Shown here in pieces: positions 51,571 through 59,953 of a DNA stretch of 64,000 bases. Below the pieces are notes generated by a model that was given only the letters and a program-made list of their open reading frames with translations, ran no database searches and was not told the origin of the DNA. This DNA is from CAVTAV01 sp963732795. Its GTDB lineage: Bacteria; Pseudomonadota; Alphaproteobacteria; CAVTAV01. Made by a program: the position numbers and the translations under genes. Within the stretch, counting starts at the first letter, position 1; every line of letters starts with the position of its first letter. The DNA is taken from NCBI GenBank assembly GCA_963732795.1, contig CAVTAV010000006.1, positions 868,001-932,000 on the forward strand. The letters are read 5' to 3'.

Positions 51571-53364
51571 CTAGTACACCCGCTTCTTGGGCTCGATATA
51601 GGCGATGTCGTTGGACATCGTGTGGCTGTGGACCGGGCGGTAATCGAGATTGACCTTGCCGTCCGGACCGATCCGCGAGACCGTATGCTTCATCCAGTTC
51701 TGATCGTCGCGGTCGGGGAAATCCTCGCGGGCATGGGCGCCGCGGCTCTCTTGCCGCGCACCAGCTCCTGTGATCGTCACCAGGGCGCTGCCCATCAGAT
51801 TGTCCAGCTCCAAGGTCTCCACGAGGTCGCTGTTCCAGATCAGCGTACGGTCCGAGGTCTTAATGTCGCCCATACGCGCGGCGACCTTGACCATGTGCCC
51901 GATGCCTTCCTCCAACACCTCGGCGGTGCGGAACACGGCGCAATGGCTTTGCATCGTACGCTGCATGTCGAGCCGGACCTCGGCGGTTCCCGAGCCGCCA
52001 TCGGCATAACGGTATTTGTCGAGCCGGGCGATGGCCTGCTCGCCGGCGTTCGGCCCCAAATCCTTGTGCGGCGCGCCGGCTTCGACCACTTCTGCGGCGC
52101 GGTGTCCGGCGGCGCGGCCGAACACCACGAGATCGATCAGCGAGTTGGAGCCTAGACGATTGGCGCCGTGAACCGAGACGCAGGCCGCCTCGCCGACCGC
52201 CATCAGACCGGGCACTACGGCTTCGGGGTCGCCGGGTTTGGGATTCAGCACCTCGCCGTGGAAGTTGGTCGGGATGCCGCCCATGTTGTAATGCGCCGTC
52301 GGCAGGACCGGGATCGGCTCCTTGGTGACGTCGACACCGGCGAAAATGCGGGAGGATTCGGAAATGCCGGGAAGCCGCTCATGCAGGATGGCCGGGTCCA
52401 GATGATCCAAATGCAGGAAGATGTGATCCTTCTGCTTGCCGACGCCCCGGCCTTCGCGGATTTCGATGGTCATGGAGCGCGAGACCACGTCGCGCGAGGC
52501 CAGATCCTTGGCGTGGGGCGCGTAACGCTCCATGAAGCGCTCGCCCTCGGAATTCACGAGATAGCCGCCCTCGCCGCGCGCGCCCTCGGTGATCAGCATG
52601 CCGGCGCCATAGATGCCGGTCGGGTGGAACTGAACGAATTCCATGTCCTGAAGCGCCAGGCCGGCGCGGAGCACCATGCCGTTGCCGTCGCCGGTGCAGG
52701 TATGGGCCGAGGTGCAGGAGAAATAGGTCCGGCCGTAGCCGCCGGTCGCGAGCACGACCGTCTGGGCGCGGAAGCGGTGGATCGTACCGTCGTCGAGGTT
52801 CCAGGCCATGACGCCCCGGCACACGCCCTCATCGTCCATGATCAGATCGATGGCGAAATATTCGATGAAGAACTCGGCGTTGTGCTTCAGACTCTGCTGA
52901 TAGAGCGTGTGAAGCATGGCGTGGCCGGTGCGGTCGGCCGCGGCGCAGGTGCGCAAAGCCGGCGGGCCTTCGCCGAATTTGGTGGTCATGCCGCCGAAGG
53001 CGCGCTGATAGATCTTGCCTTCCTCGGTGCGCGAGAACGGCATGCCGTAATGCTCGAGCTCGACGACGGCGTCGGGCGCCTCGCGGACCATATATTCGAT
53101 CGCGTCCTGGTCGCCGAGCCAGTCGGACCCCTTGACCGTGTCGTACATGTGCCAGCGCCAGTTGTCCTCGCCCATATTGCCGAGCGAGGCGGCGATGCCG
53201 CCCTGGGCGGCGACCGTGTGGCTGCGGGTCGGAAACACCTTGGTGACGCAGGCCGTGCGCAAGCCCGCTTCGGCGAGACCCAATGTCGCGCGCAGGCCCG
53301 AGCCGCCCGCGCCGACCACGACGACGTCGTATTTGTGTTCCGTGATGGGATAGGACTGCGGCAT
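51571..53364 (-). CDS. sdhA: succinate dehydrogenase flavoprotein subunit
   Basis: 597 residues from ATG 53364, uninterrupted. FAD-binding VVVVGAGGSGLRATLGLAEAG, the covalent-flavin His in TRSHTVAAQGGIAASLG, GYGRTYFSCTSAHTCTGDG, the active-site FVQFHPTGIYGAG and GGIPTNFHGEVL are present, and the C-terminus is DRDDQNWMKHTVSRI...IEPKKRVY. It oxidises succinate to fumarate at the cytoplasmic face of the membrane. The start is confirmed by the 4-base gap after the corrected sdhD stop. Confidence 0.97.
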   Translation of the reverse strand: MPQSYPITEHKYDVVVVGAGGSGLRATLGLAEAGLRTACVTKVFPTRSHTVAAQGGIAASLGNMGEDNWRWHMYDTVKGSDWLGDQDAIEYMVREAPDAVVELEHYGMPFSRTEEGKIYQRAFGGMTTKFGEGPPALRTCAAADRTGHAMLHTLYQQSLKHNAEFFIEYFAIDLIMDDEGVCRGVMAWNLDDGTIHRFRAQTVVLATGGYGRTYFSCTSAHTCTGDGNGMVLRAGLALQDMEFVQFHPTGIYGAGMLITEGARGEGGYLVNSEGERFMERYAPHAKDLASRDVVSRSMTIEIREGRGVGKQKDHIFLHLDHLDPAILHERLPGISESSRIFAGVDVTKEPIPVLPTAHYNMGGIPTNFHGEVLNPKPGDPEAVVPGLMAVGEAACVSVHGANRLGSNSLIDLVVFGRAAGHRAAEVVEAGAPHKDLGPNAGEQAIARLDKYRYADGGSGTAEVRLDMQRTMQSHCAVFRTAEVLEEGIGHMVKVAARMGDIKTSDRTLIWNSDLVETLELDNLMGSALVTITGAGARQESRGAHAREDFPDRDDQNWMKHTVSRIGPDGKVNLDYRPVHSHTMSNDIAYIEPKKRVY

Positions 53365-53368
53365 GGCT

Positions 53369-53750
53369 CTAGCTCCCGAACGCGATCTTGAGCACCGCGA
53401 AGACACAGGCGAAGCCGAAGCGCGATACAGGCGAAATTCACCAGCACGAGGAGGACCAGCTTCGACGATTCCGCCTCTACGTAATCTTCGATCACGACCT
53501 GAAGGCCGAGCTTCAGGTGATAGAAGCCGGCAGTGACCAGCAGGATCATCAGGATCGCCGGCACCGGCCGATTGAGCCAGGCGACGACCGTCGCGTGATC
53601 CGCGCCCACGAGCGCGACCAGCGAGGCGAGAAGCCAAATCCCGAGCGGGACGAGCGCGATCGCGGTCAGGCGCTGCATCCACCAATGGGCCGTGCCGTTC
53701 TTGGCGGCGCCCAATCCCCGAACCTTTCCGAGCGGCGTTCTGATGCTCAT
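53369..53750 (-). CDS. sdhD: succinate dehydrogenase membrane anchor subunit (one frameshift)
   Basis: About 126 residues from ATG 53750 (MSIRTPLGKVRGLGAAKNGTAHWW). Three membrane helices: AIALVPLGIWLLASLVALV, AILMILLVTAGFYHLKLGLQVVIEDYV with the haem-side His, and KLVLLVLVNFACIALGFACVFAVL. An extra base near 53423 turns the ending out of frame; removing it gives AVLKIAFGS and TAG at 53371-53369. It anchors SdhAB and forms the quinone site with SdhC. Confidence 0.93.
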
Positions 53751-53751
53751 C

Positions 53752-54159
53752 TCAATAGGCCCCGAGCATGTGATAGCCGATCACCCAGGCGAGGAGCGTG
53801 ATCAGCACGGAGAGGATAACGACGGTCCAGCCCGTCGCGGTCGCGGTCTTGAGCTCGAAGCCCCAGCCGGTGTCCCAGGCCAGATGGCGGATGCCGTTCA
53901 AAAGGTGGAACGACAGCGCCCAGGTGAAGCCGAACAGGACCAGCCGGCCGACCCAGCTCGTCACGAAAAGATGCACCACCGCGAAGGCATCCGGCCCGCT
54001 CGCCGCCGCCAGCAGCCACCAGGTGAGGAGAAGCGCGCCGAGCCCCAGCGCCAGGCCGGTCAGGCGGTGGATGATCGACGTCGCCATGGTGATCGTCCAT
54101 CGGTAGATCCACAGATGGGGCGAGGTCGGACGGCGGGACTTGGTATCGGGTTCTGCCAT
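53752..54159 (-). CDS. sdhC: succinate dehydrogenase cytochrome b556 subunit
   Basis: About 135 residues from ATG 54159 (MAEPDTKSRRPTSPHLWIYRW); GTG 54183 is an alternative with no better ribosome site. SPHL and SIIHRLTGLALGLGALLLTWWLL are family marks, and HLLNGIRHLAWDTGWGF holds the haem ligand His. Three helices are visible. The stop lies one base from the sdhD start. It begins the sdhCDAB operon. Confidence 0.95.
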   Translation of the reverse strand: MAEPDTKSRRPTSPHLWIYRWTITMATSIIHRLTGLALGLGALLLTWWLLAAASGPDAFAVVHLFVTSWVGRLVLFGFTWALSFHLLNGIRHLAWDTGWGFELKTATATGWTVVILSVLITLLAWVIGYHMLGAY

Positions 54160-54201
54160 GGGATCAGCTTTCGAAACGTCCACAGGCTCTTGCGGGTCTT
54201 A

Positions 54202-54229
54202 ACAATAGGGCGGGCCGGCGCACGGTCAA
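54202..54229 (-). promoter_or_regulatory. sigma70-like promoter of sdhCDAB
   Basis: On the minus strand TTGACC (54229-54224) and TATTGT (54207-54202) are 16 bases apart, 42 bases before ATG 54159. The gap to the upstream mch gene is about 130 bases, so independent transcription of sdh is likely. Confidence 0.6.
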
Positions 54230-54287
54230 CCGAGGCGCGTGCATAACCGGGTTGCAGGAAGCGAGACCCCCAAGACGTCGTGCCCCC

Positions 54288-55349
54288 TTATACCCGGCGC
54301 GGCATAAATACCCAATAGTCGAGATCCACGGTGACGGCCGTATCGTACTCCCCAGCCTCGTTCTTATCGGGGAAATCGGCGCAGGCGCGGTCCTTGGTGG
54401 CGACGGTCCTGACCCGGAGCGCCCCGATATCGGACCGGCCCTTGATCTCGGCCTTGTCGAGAATTTCGCTCCAGCAATAGACCGTGTCGCCGCCGAAGCT
54501 CGGATTGACGTGCCGACCGCCGTTGATCGCCGCCACGAAGCAGGCGTTCATCAAGCCGTTATAGCTCAGGGCCCGGGCCGTGCTGATGACATGGCCGCCG
54601 AACACCAGACGCTGGCCGTAGCGGCTCGGCTTCTGGCCATAGTCGTCGAAATGGATGCGGGCGTTGTTCTGGGAGATGCGGGTCGCCATCATATGCTCGG
54701 ACTCGGCTATGGTGCGGCCGTCGACATGATCGATCTTCTCGCCGACCTCGTAGTCCTCCCACAGGAAGTCCGAGCCGCCGAGCACCGTGTCATATTTGGT
54801 GAAATCCAAGCCTTCCGGCACGACCAGATCGTCCGGGGCGACGCTTGTGGGCAGATCGGGCACCACGGGCTCCGGCGCGGGCGCCGAGAGATCGTGCTTA
54901 TGGACCATGACCCAGCGGACATAGTCGATCACCGTCTCGCCGCGCTGGTTCGTGCCGGTCGAGCGGACATAGACGATGCCGGTCTTGACGTTGGAGTTCT
55001 GCTTGAGGCCGATGACCTTGGAGACCGTGTTCACCGTGTCGCCGGGATAGATCGGCTTGAGGAACCTGCAGTCGGCATAGCCGAGATTGGCCATGGCGTT
55101 GAGCGAGACGTCCGGCACGGTCTTGCCGAACACGATATGGAACGCGCAGATATCGTCCATCGGCGAGCGCGGCAAGCCGCATTGTTTGGCGAATTCGTCG
55201 GAAGATTGGAGCGCGAAGCGGGCGCCATAAAGCGCGGTATAGATCGCGACGTCGCCGGTCGTCACCGTGCGGGGCGTGGCGTGGCGGATTTCCTGGCCGA
55301 CATGGAAGCTTTCGAAGAAGTTCCCCCGAGTCGTCTTGGGCGTACTCAT
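54288..55349 (-). CDS. mch: mesaconyl-CoA hydratase-like MaoC family protein
   Basis: 353 residues with two hot-dog domains. The N-terminus GNFFESFHVGQEIRHATPRTVTTGDVAIYTALYG and VFGKTVPDVSLNAMANLGYADCRFLKPIYPGDTV match mesaconyl-C1-CoA hydratase (beta-methylmalyl-CoA dehydratase) of the ethylmalonyl-CoA pathway. The second half has LWEDYEVGEKIDHVDGRTIAESEH and LVFGGHVISTARALSYNG. It interconverts beta-methylmalyl-CoA and mesaconyl-CoA. The start ATG shares its A with the upstream lyase stop (TGATG). A MaoC hydratase of other specificity is possible. Confidence 0.83.
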   Translation of the reverse strand: MSTPKTTRGNFFESFHVGQEIRHATPRTVTTGDVAIYTALYGARFALQSSDEFAKQCGLPRSPMDDICAFHIVFGKTVPDVSLNAMANLGYADCRFLKPIYPGDTVNTVSKVIGLKQNSNVKTGIVYVRSTGTNQRGETVIDYVRWVMVHKHDLSAPAPEPVVPDLPTSVAPDDLVVPEGLDFTKYDTVLGGSDFLWEDYEVGEKIDHVDGRTIAESEHMMATRISQNNARIHFDDYGQKPSRYGQRLVFGGHVISTARALSYNGLMNACFVAAINGGRHVNPSFGGDTVYCWSEILDKAEIKGRSDIGALRVRTVATKDRACADFPDKNEAGEYDTAVTVDLDYWVFMPRRV

Positions 55350-56236
55350 CAGGACGCAGCGCCCTCGGAGCGTGCGGCGATCGCCTCGGCGAGCGCCACG
55401 AGCCGGCGGGCATTCGCGACATGCAGGTTCTCGACCAGCTTGCCGTCCACCACCGCAACGGCCTTGCCCTGTTTTTCCGCCTCGGCGAAGGCGTCGATGA
55501 TCTTGCGGGACTGGGCGACCTCGGCCTCGTCCGGCGCGAAGACCCGGTTGGCGGCCTCGATCTGTTTCGGGTGGATCAGGGTCTTGCCGTCGAAACCGAG
55601 TTCCAACCCCTGGCGGCAGGACGCATCGAACCCGTCCGGGTCTTCGAGATCGAGATAGACGCCGTCAACGATCGACAATCCCTCAGCCCGCGCCGCCAGC
55701 AGGCAGATCGCCAAGCTGGTCAGCATCGGCTCGCGCGCCTGGGTGTGGCGGGCATGGAGGTCCTTGGTGAGATCGGACGTGCCCATGACGAAGCAGCCGA
55801 GCCGCTCGCTGGCCCCGGCGATCTCCTCGGCATGCAGAATCCCGCGCGGGGTCTCCATCATGCACCAGATCCGGGTATGGTCCGGCACGGCGTGGCCGTC
55901 CAGCAGCCGTTCGGCCACCTGCACCATCTCGGCCGATTCGACCTTGGGCAGCAGCACCGCATGGGGCGCGGCCGTGGCCGCGGCGACGAGATCGTCCTCG
56001 CCCCAGGCCGTATCGAGGCCGTTGACCCGGATGATCAGCTCGCGGCTCCCGTACCCGCCCGCCGCCACCGCGGCCGCCACCTGCTCGCGGGCAGACTCCT
56101 TGGCGTCCGGCGCGCAGGCGTCTTCGAGGTCGAGAATGAGCGAGTTGGCCGGCAGAGTCTTGGCCTTCTCGAGCGCCCGGGCATTCGAGCCGGGCATGTA
56201 AAGAACGCTACGGCGGGGGCGGATCTCTGCGGTCAT
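55349..56236 (-). CDS. HpcH/HpaI (CitE-like) malyl-CoA lyase or thioesterase
   Basis: About 295 residues from ATG 56236 (MTAEIRPRRSVLYMPGSNARALEKA). The aldolase-barrel motifs are LILDLEDACAPDAKESAR, LIIRVNGLDTAWGEDDL, AVLLPKVESAEMV, IWCMMETPRGILHAEEIA, CFVMGTSDLTKDLHARH and LGFDGKTLIHPKQIEAANRVF. These fit L-malyl/beta-methylmalyl-CoA lyase or the related (3S)-malyl-CoA thioesterase; the two cannot be separated by eye. Overlap with the hydratase gene supports an ethylmalonyl-CoA pathway pair. Confidence 0.85.
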   Translation of the reverse strand: MTAEIRPRRSVLYMPGSNARALEKAKTLPANSLILDLEDACAPDAKESAREQVAAAVAAGGYGSRELIIRVNGLDTAWGEDDLVAAATAAPHAVLLPKVESAEMVQVAERLLDGHAVPDHTRIWCMMETPRGILHAEEIAGASERLGCFVMGTSDLTKDLHARHTQAREPMLTSLAICLLAARAEGLSIVDGVYLDLEDPDGFDASCRQGLELGFDGKTLIHPKQIEAANRVFAPDEAEVAQSRKIIDAFAEAEKQGKAVAVVDGKLVENLHVANARRLVALAEAIAARSEGAAS

Positions 56237-56364
56237 GCAAGCCTTGCCGGACGGAGAACGCCGCAACGATTGTGCAGCGCAATAGAACTCTCTCCGAACT
56301 ATAGCGCATCACATTATCGAGGCAAGCATACGCATTGGCTTGCCTGCTTCGGCCCATCTCCGTT

Positions 56365-56524
56365 GTCATCCCGGACGTTAGGCGAGCCCGAAAACTCGTT
56401 TTCGGTCGGCGAGCCTTGCGATCCGGGAACCAGGTCGAACGCTCAAGCCAGTGACAATGGATCCCGGACAGCGCGGTTTGCCAGCGGCATCGAAGATGCC
56501 GGGCTAACCGGCTTCCGGGATGAC
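56365..56524. repeat. 160-bp dispersed intergenic repeat, copy 2
   Basis: The tips GTCATCCC and GGGATGAC and the block order (GACGTTAGGCGAGCCCGAAAA, GCGAGCCTTGCGATC, CAGGTCGAACGCTCA, GTGACAATGGATCCCGGA, CCGGCTTCCGGGATGAC) match the copy at 28660-28823. Differences lie mostly in the hairpin loops. It fills most of the 307-base gap between the lyase and PRC-barrel genes, where I see no gene. Confidence 0.85.
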
Positions 56525-56543
56525 CCCCTAAAGGGTGCCGGGC

Positions 56544-56918
56544 CTAAATCCAGAAAGGCGCGTAGCCGTAATAGTCGTAGATGCCGAGAATGAAGGTCTG
56601 GTCGCGCAGGCGCTCGCTGTCCTCGGGGCCGAAGGTCGGCGCGTTGCGCAGGGCCTCCTCGTCGACGCTCACGACATAGCCGTTCTTCTCGGTGTCGTAA
56701 TCGAGCGTGTCCCAGGGCAGCGGGTGATAGCGTTCGCCGATGCCGAAAAAGCCGCCGAACGACATGACCGCATAGGCGATCTGGCCGCTCTTCTTGTGAA
56801 GCATGACCTCCTTCACATGGCCGATCTTATCGCCGCCGGTGTTGAACACCGGAGTGCCCTCGACGCGGGCGGAAGAGATCAGTTCATGGTCGCGCTGCAT
56901 GGTGATGTTGTCGGTCAT
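56544..56918 (-). CDS. PRC-barrel domain protein
   Basis: About 124 residues from ATG 56918 (MTDNITMQRDHELISSARVEGTPV), preceded by AAGGAGG. The PRC-barrel core is GTPVFNTGGDKIGHVKEVMLHKKSGQIAYAVMSFGGFFGIGERYHPLPWDTL. The C-terminal LGIYDYYGYAPFWI is aromatic-rich. PRC barrels bind RNA, ribosomal proteins or photosynthetic complexes; this small stress-type form has no assigned partner. Confidence 0.9.
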   Translation of the reverse strand: MTDNITMQRDHELISSARVEGTPVFNTGGDKIGHVKEVMLHKKSGQIAYAVMSFGGFFGIGERYHPLPWDTLDYDTEKNGYVVSVDEEALRNAPTFGPEDSERLRDQTFILGIYDYYGYAPFWI

Positions 56919-57069
56919 ACCGGCCTCCTTATGTGGTTCCCTGTGTAAGGAACGCTTTTCGGGTTGGGCTGTTCCCGACTTTAGGAAGGCAGGCACAAAC
57001 GGCCTTGATCTCGCTCAAAACGGGAAAAGAGGGGTGGCATGCCTTGTCCCACCTTGTATCAACCTCTCC

Positions 57070-57140
57070 CGTCATTCCCGCGAAAGCTGGAATCCAGGCC
57101 CGGGCGGCAACTTTAGGTGCCCGCTTGCACGGGGACGACG
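57070..57140. repeat. CGTCATT-bounded intergenic repeat, second copy
   Basis: Begins CGTCATTCCCGCGAAAGCTG and continues GAATCCAGGC, as at 50699-50770; ends GGGGACGACG, a degenerate right tip. It is less symmetric than the other copy. It ends just before the stop of the asd-like gene. Confidence 0.7.
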
Positions 57141-57146
57141 ACAGCC

Positions 57147-58172
57147 TCAGTGCGTCTTGGTGAGGTGCCGCGCGGCGATGATTTCGGCGGTTTGGACGGG
57201 TGTCAGCGCGGCGGCGTTGCGGAGGTTGTCGGAGACGGTCCACAAGCTCAGGCCATGTTCGACCGTCTTGTCCTGTCGGATGCGGCTGATATAGGTGGCG
57301 AACTCGCCGACGCTTTCGACCGGCGTCACATAGCCGCCGTCCTCGCGCTTGTCGATCACGATGCAGCCGGGGGCGGAGCGGAGGATCCTGCGGGCATCGG
57401 CGACGGTGAGCTCGCGCTCGAACTCGACATGGATCGCCATGGCGTGGCCGACGAAGACCGGCACGCGCACGCAGGTCGCGGTGATCCCGATCTCGGCGCC
57501 GAGGATCTTGGCGGTCTCCTGGGCGAGCCGGCGTTCCTCGCGGGTCGAGCCGTCCTGCAACATGTCGCCCACCTGCGGGATGACGTTGAAGGCGATCTGC
57601 TTGGGCAGCTCCTCGGCGGCGATCGGGTCGTTGACGAAAATGCCGCGGGTCTGGCGGAAAAGCTCGTCCATGGCGGCGCTTCCGGCCTCGGAGACCGACT
57701 GATAGGTATCGACCACGACACGTTTGGCGCCCGCGAAATCATGCAGCGGCTTCAGGACGACCGAAAGCTGGGCCGCCAAACCGGAGGGGCTGGCGACGAT
57801 GCGGCGTTTGCCGATCTCCGAAAGCTTGTCCGCATTAGCCTCGGGCAGGATCAGCGGCACCGTGTCCTGCATCCGGTAGAAGGTCGAATTGTCGATCACG
57901 ACCGCGCCGGCCTTGGCGGCCTGGGGCGCCCATTTCTCGGCGACTTCGGGGCCGGCCGCGAAGATCGCGATATCGGTCGCGGAGAAGTCGTGATGCTCGA
58001 GCGCCTTACATTTGAGCGTGTGGTCGAAGCCAAAGCTCAGCTCCGTGCCGACCGATTCGCGCGAGGCGAGGCAGGTCACGCTTTCGGGCGGAAAGCCGCG
58101 CTCGGCGAGGACGGTCAGGATTTCCTTGCCGACCGTGCCGGTGGCGCCGACGATAGCGAGGGTATAGGCCAT
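57147..58172 (-). CDS. aspartate-semialdehyde dehydrogenase-like protein lacking the catalytic Cys
   Basis: 341 residues, one unbroken frame, in the normal asd position after leuB (gap 1 base). NADP-binding LAIVGATGTVGKEIL, FAAGPEVAEKWAPQAAKAG, VVIDNSTFYRM and VPLILPEANADKL are regular. The active-site NPNC-ST motif is replaced by ASPSGLAAQL, so aligned Cys becomes Gly131. The other conserved residues remain: Gln in DTYQSVSEAG (usual SG is SE) and Arg and His in CVRVPVFVGHA, eight residues apart inclusive. It cannot form the usual thioacyl intermediate. It may be a degenerate paralogue, a regulatory protein like E. coli Usg, or an enzyme of altered chemistry. Confidence 0.88.
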   Translation of the reverse strand: MAYTLAIVGATGTVGKEILTVLAERGFPPESVTCLASRESVGTELSFGFDHTLKCKALEHHDFSATDIAIFAAGPEVAEKWAPQAAKAGAVVIDNSTFYRMQDTVPLILPEANADKLSEIGKRRIVASPSGLAAQLSVVLKPLHDFAGAKRVVVDTYQSVSEAGSAAMDELFRQTRGIFVNDPIAAEELPKQIAFNVIPQVGDMLQDGSTREERRLAQETAKILGAEIGITATCVRVPVFVGHAMAIHVEFERELTVADARRILRSAPGCIVIDKREDGGYVTPVESVGEFATYISRIRQDKTVEHGLSLWTVSDNLRNAAALTPVQTAEIIAARHLTKTH

Positions 58173-58173
58173 C

Positions 58174-59285
58174 TCAGTCGTTGATCTTATCGAGCGCCTT
58201 GAGGATCGAGTCGCCCATGACGGTGGTCGAGACCTTGGCCTTGCCCGGCTGCATGATGTCGGCCGTGCGCAAGCCCCCGTCCAGCACCATGGTGACCGCG
58301 CGCTCGATCAAGTCGGCGAGGTTTCCGAGATCGAAGGAATAACGCAGCGCCATCGCGAAGCTGAGGATCGTCGCGATCGGGTTGGCGATGTTCTTGCCGG
58401 CGATATCGGGCGCGGAGCCGTGCACCGGCTCGTACATGGCGTGGCGCTTGCCCGACTCGTCGGCCGCGCCAAGGGACGCCGAGGGCAGCATGCCGAGCGA
58501 GCCCGTCAGCATCGCCGCGACATCGGACAGGAGATCGCCGAACAGGTTGTCGGTGACGATGACGTCGAACTGCTTGGGCGCGCGGACGAGCTGCATGCCG
58601 AGCGCATCGGCATACATATGGCTGAGCTCGACCTCGGGGAATTCGTTGTCATGGACATATTGGACTTCCTCGCGCCACAGCAGGCCCGATTCCATCACAT
58701 TCGCCTTCTCGGACGAGCAGACCCGGTTGTTGCGCTTCTTGGCGAGATCGAAGGCGACCCGGGCGATGCGGCGGATTTCGCCGGTGTCATAGACCTGGGT
58801 GTTGACGCCGCGCCGGGTTCCGTCCGGCAAGGTTTCGATGCCGCGCGGCTCGCCGAAATAGACGCCGCCCGTCAGCTCGCGCAGGATCATGATGTCGAGG
58901 CCGGCGACCAAATCCCGTTTCAGGCTGGAGGCATCGGCCAAAGCCTCGAAGCAGATCGCGGGGCGCAGATTGGCGAACAGGCCCAGATCCTTCCTGAGCC
59001 GCAACAGCCCCGCCTCGGGCCGGATCGCGAAATCGACATTAGCCCATTTCGGCCCGCCGACCGCGCCGAGAAGCACCGCATCCGCCGCTTCCGCCTTCTC
59101 CATGGTCTCGTCGGTAACCGGCACGCCATGGGCATCGATCGCCGCGCCGCCGACGACATCCTCGTCGACCTCGAATTCGACGTTATGGCGCTTGGCCAGC
59201 CAGTCGACGACGCGGCGGACCTGGGCCATGACTTCGGGGCCGATGCCATCGCCCGGCAGAATCAACAGGGACTTTTCGGCGCCAT
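58174..59285 (-). CDS. leuB: 3-isopropylmalate dehydrogenase (start damaged)
   Basis: About 370 residues. Marks are SLLILPGDGIGPEVMAQVRRV, LLGAVGGPKWANVD, LRLRKDLGLFANLRPA, LTGGVYFGEPRG, SSEKANVMESGLLWREEV, DALGMQLVRAPKQFDVIVTDNLFGDLLSDVAAML, GSLGMLPSASLG and YEPVHGSAPDIAGKNIANP. No acceptable start codon is in frame near EKSLLILPG; ATG 59285 is one base out of frame (ATGGC-GCC-GAA-AAG), suggesting a one-base loss. The enzyme makes 4-methyl-2-oxopentanoate in leucine synthesis. Confidence 0.94.
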
Positions 59286-59330
59286 CGATTACGTGCCTTT
59301 TTGTAAGCGGGAGGGGAACGAACGGGAGAC

Positions 59331-59953
59331 TTAAGCGCCGGCGCCTCCACGAGCCAGGGGCGTTCGGCGTGATAGCGCGACTCGTAGGACTCGATCGTGT
59401 CCTCGCGCTCCATGGTGAGGCCGATGTCGTCGAGGCCGTTGAGCAGGCAGCGCTTGCGGAGGGGGTCGACGTCGAAATGGATCTCGCCGCCGTCGGGGCC
59501 GGTGATGACCTGGCGTTCGAGATCGATGGTGATGGTGGCGTTGGCGCCGCGCGAGGCGTCGTCCAGCAGCAGATCGACCTGCTCCTGGGGCAGCGCGATG
59601 GGGAGCATGCCGTTCTTGAAGCAGTTGGTGTAGAAGATGTCGGCGAAGCTCGGCGCGATGATGCAGCGGATGCCGAAATCGAGAAGCGCCCAGGGCGCAT
59701 GCTCGCGGCTCGACCCGCAGCCGAAATTCTCGCCGCCGATCAGGATCGTGGCGTGGCGATAGGGCTCCTTGTTGAGCACGAAGTCCGGGTTCTCGGTGCC
59801 GTCGTCCTTGAAACGCATCTCGTAGAACAGCGACTTGCCGAGGCCGGTGCGCACGATGGTCTTCAGGAACTGCTTGGGGATGATCATGTCGGTATCGACA
59901 TTGATCATGTCCATGGGCGCCGCGATGCCGGTGAGGGTGGTGAATTTCTGCAT
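59331..59953 (-). CDS. leuD: 3-isopropylmalate dehydratase small subunit (frameshift at the end)
   Basis: About 207 residues from ATG 59953, sharing its A with the leuC TGA. The swivel domain is complete: MQKFTTLTGIAAPMDMINVDTDMIIPKQFL, GGENFGCGSSREHAPWALLDFGIRCIIAPSFADIFYTNCFKNGMLPIAL and ERPWLVEAPA. The frame misses its stop; one base lost near 59350 restores TAA at 59333-59331. It works with LeuC to isomerise 2- to 3-isopropylmalate. Confidence 0.94.

Noticed and set aside
51571..53685. N-terminal extension of SdhA by about 107 residues
   Set aside because: The upstream part is the sdhD region read in the wrong frame; ATG 53364 gives the exact family N-terminus, and the corrected sdhD ends just before it.
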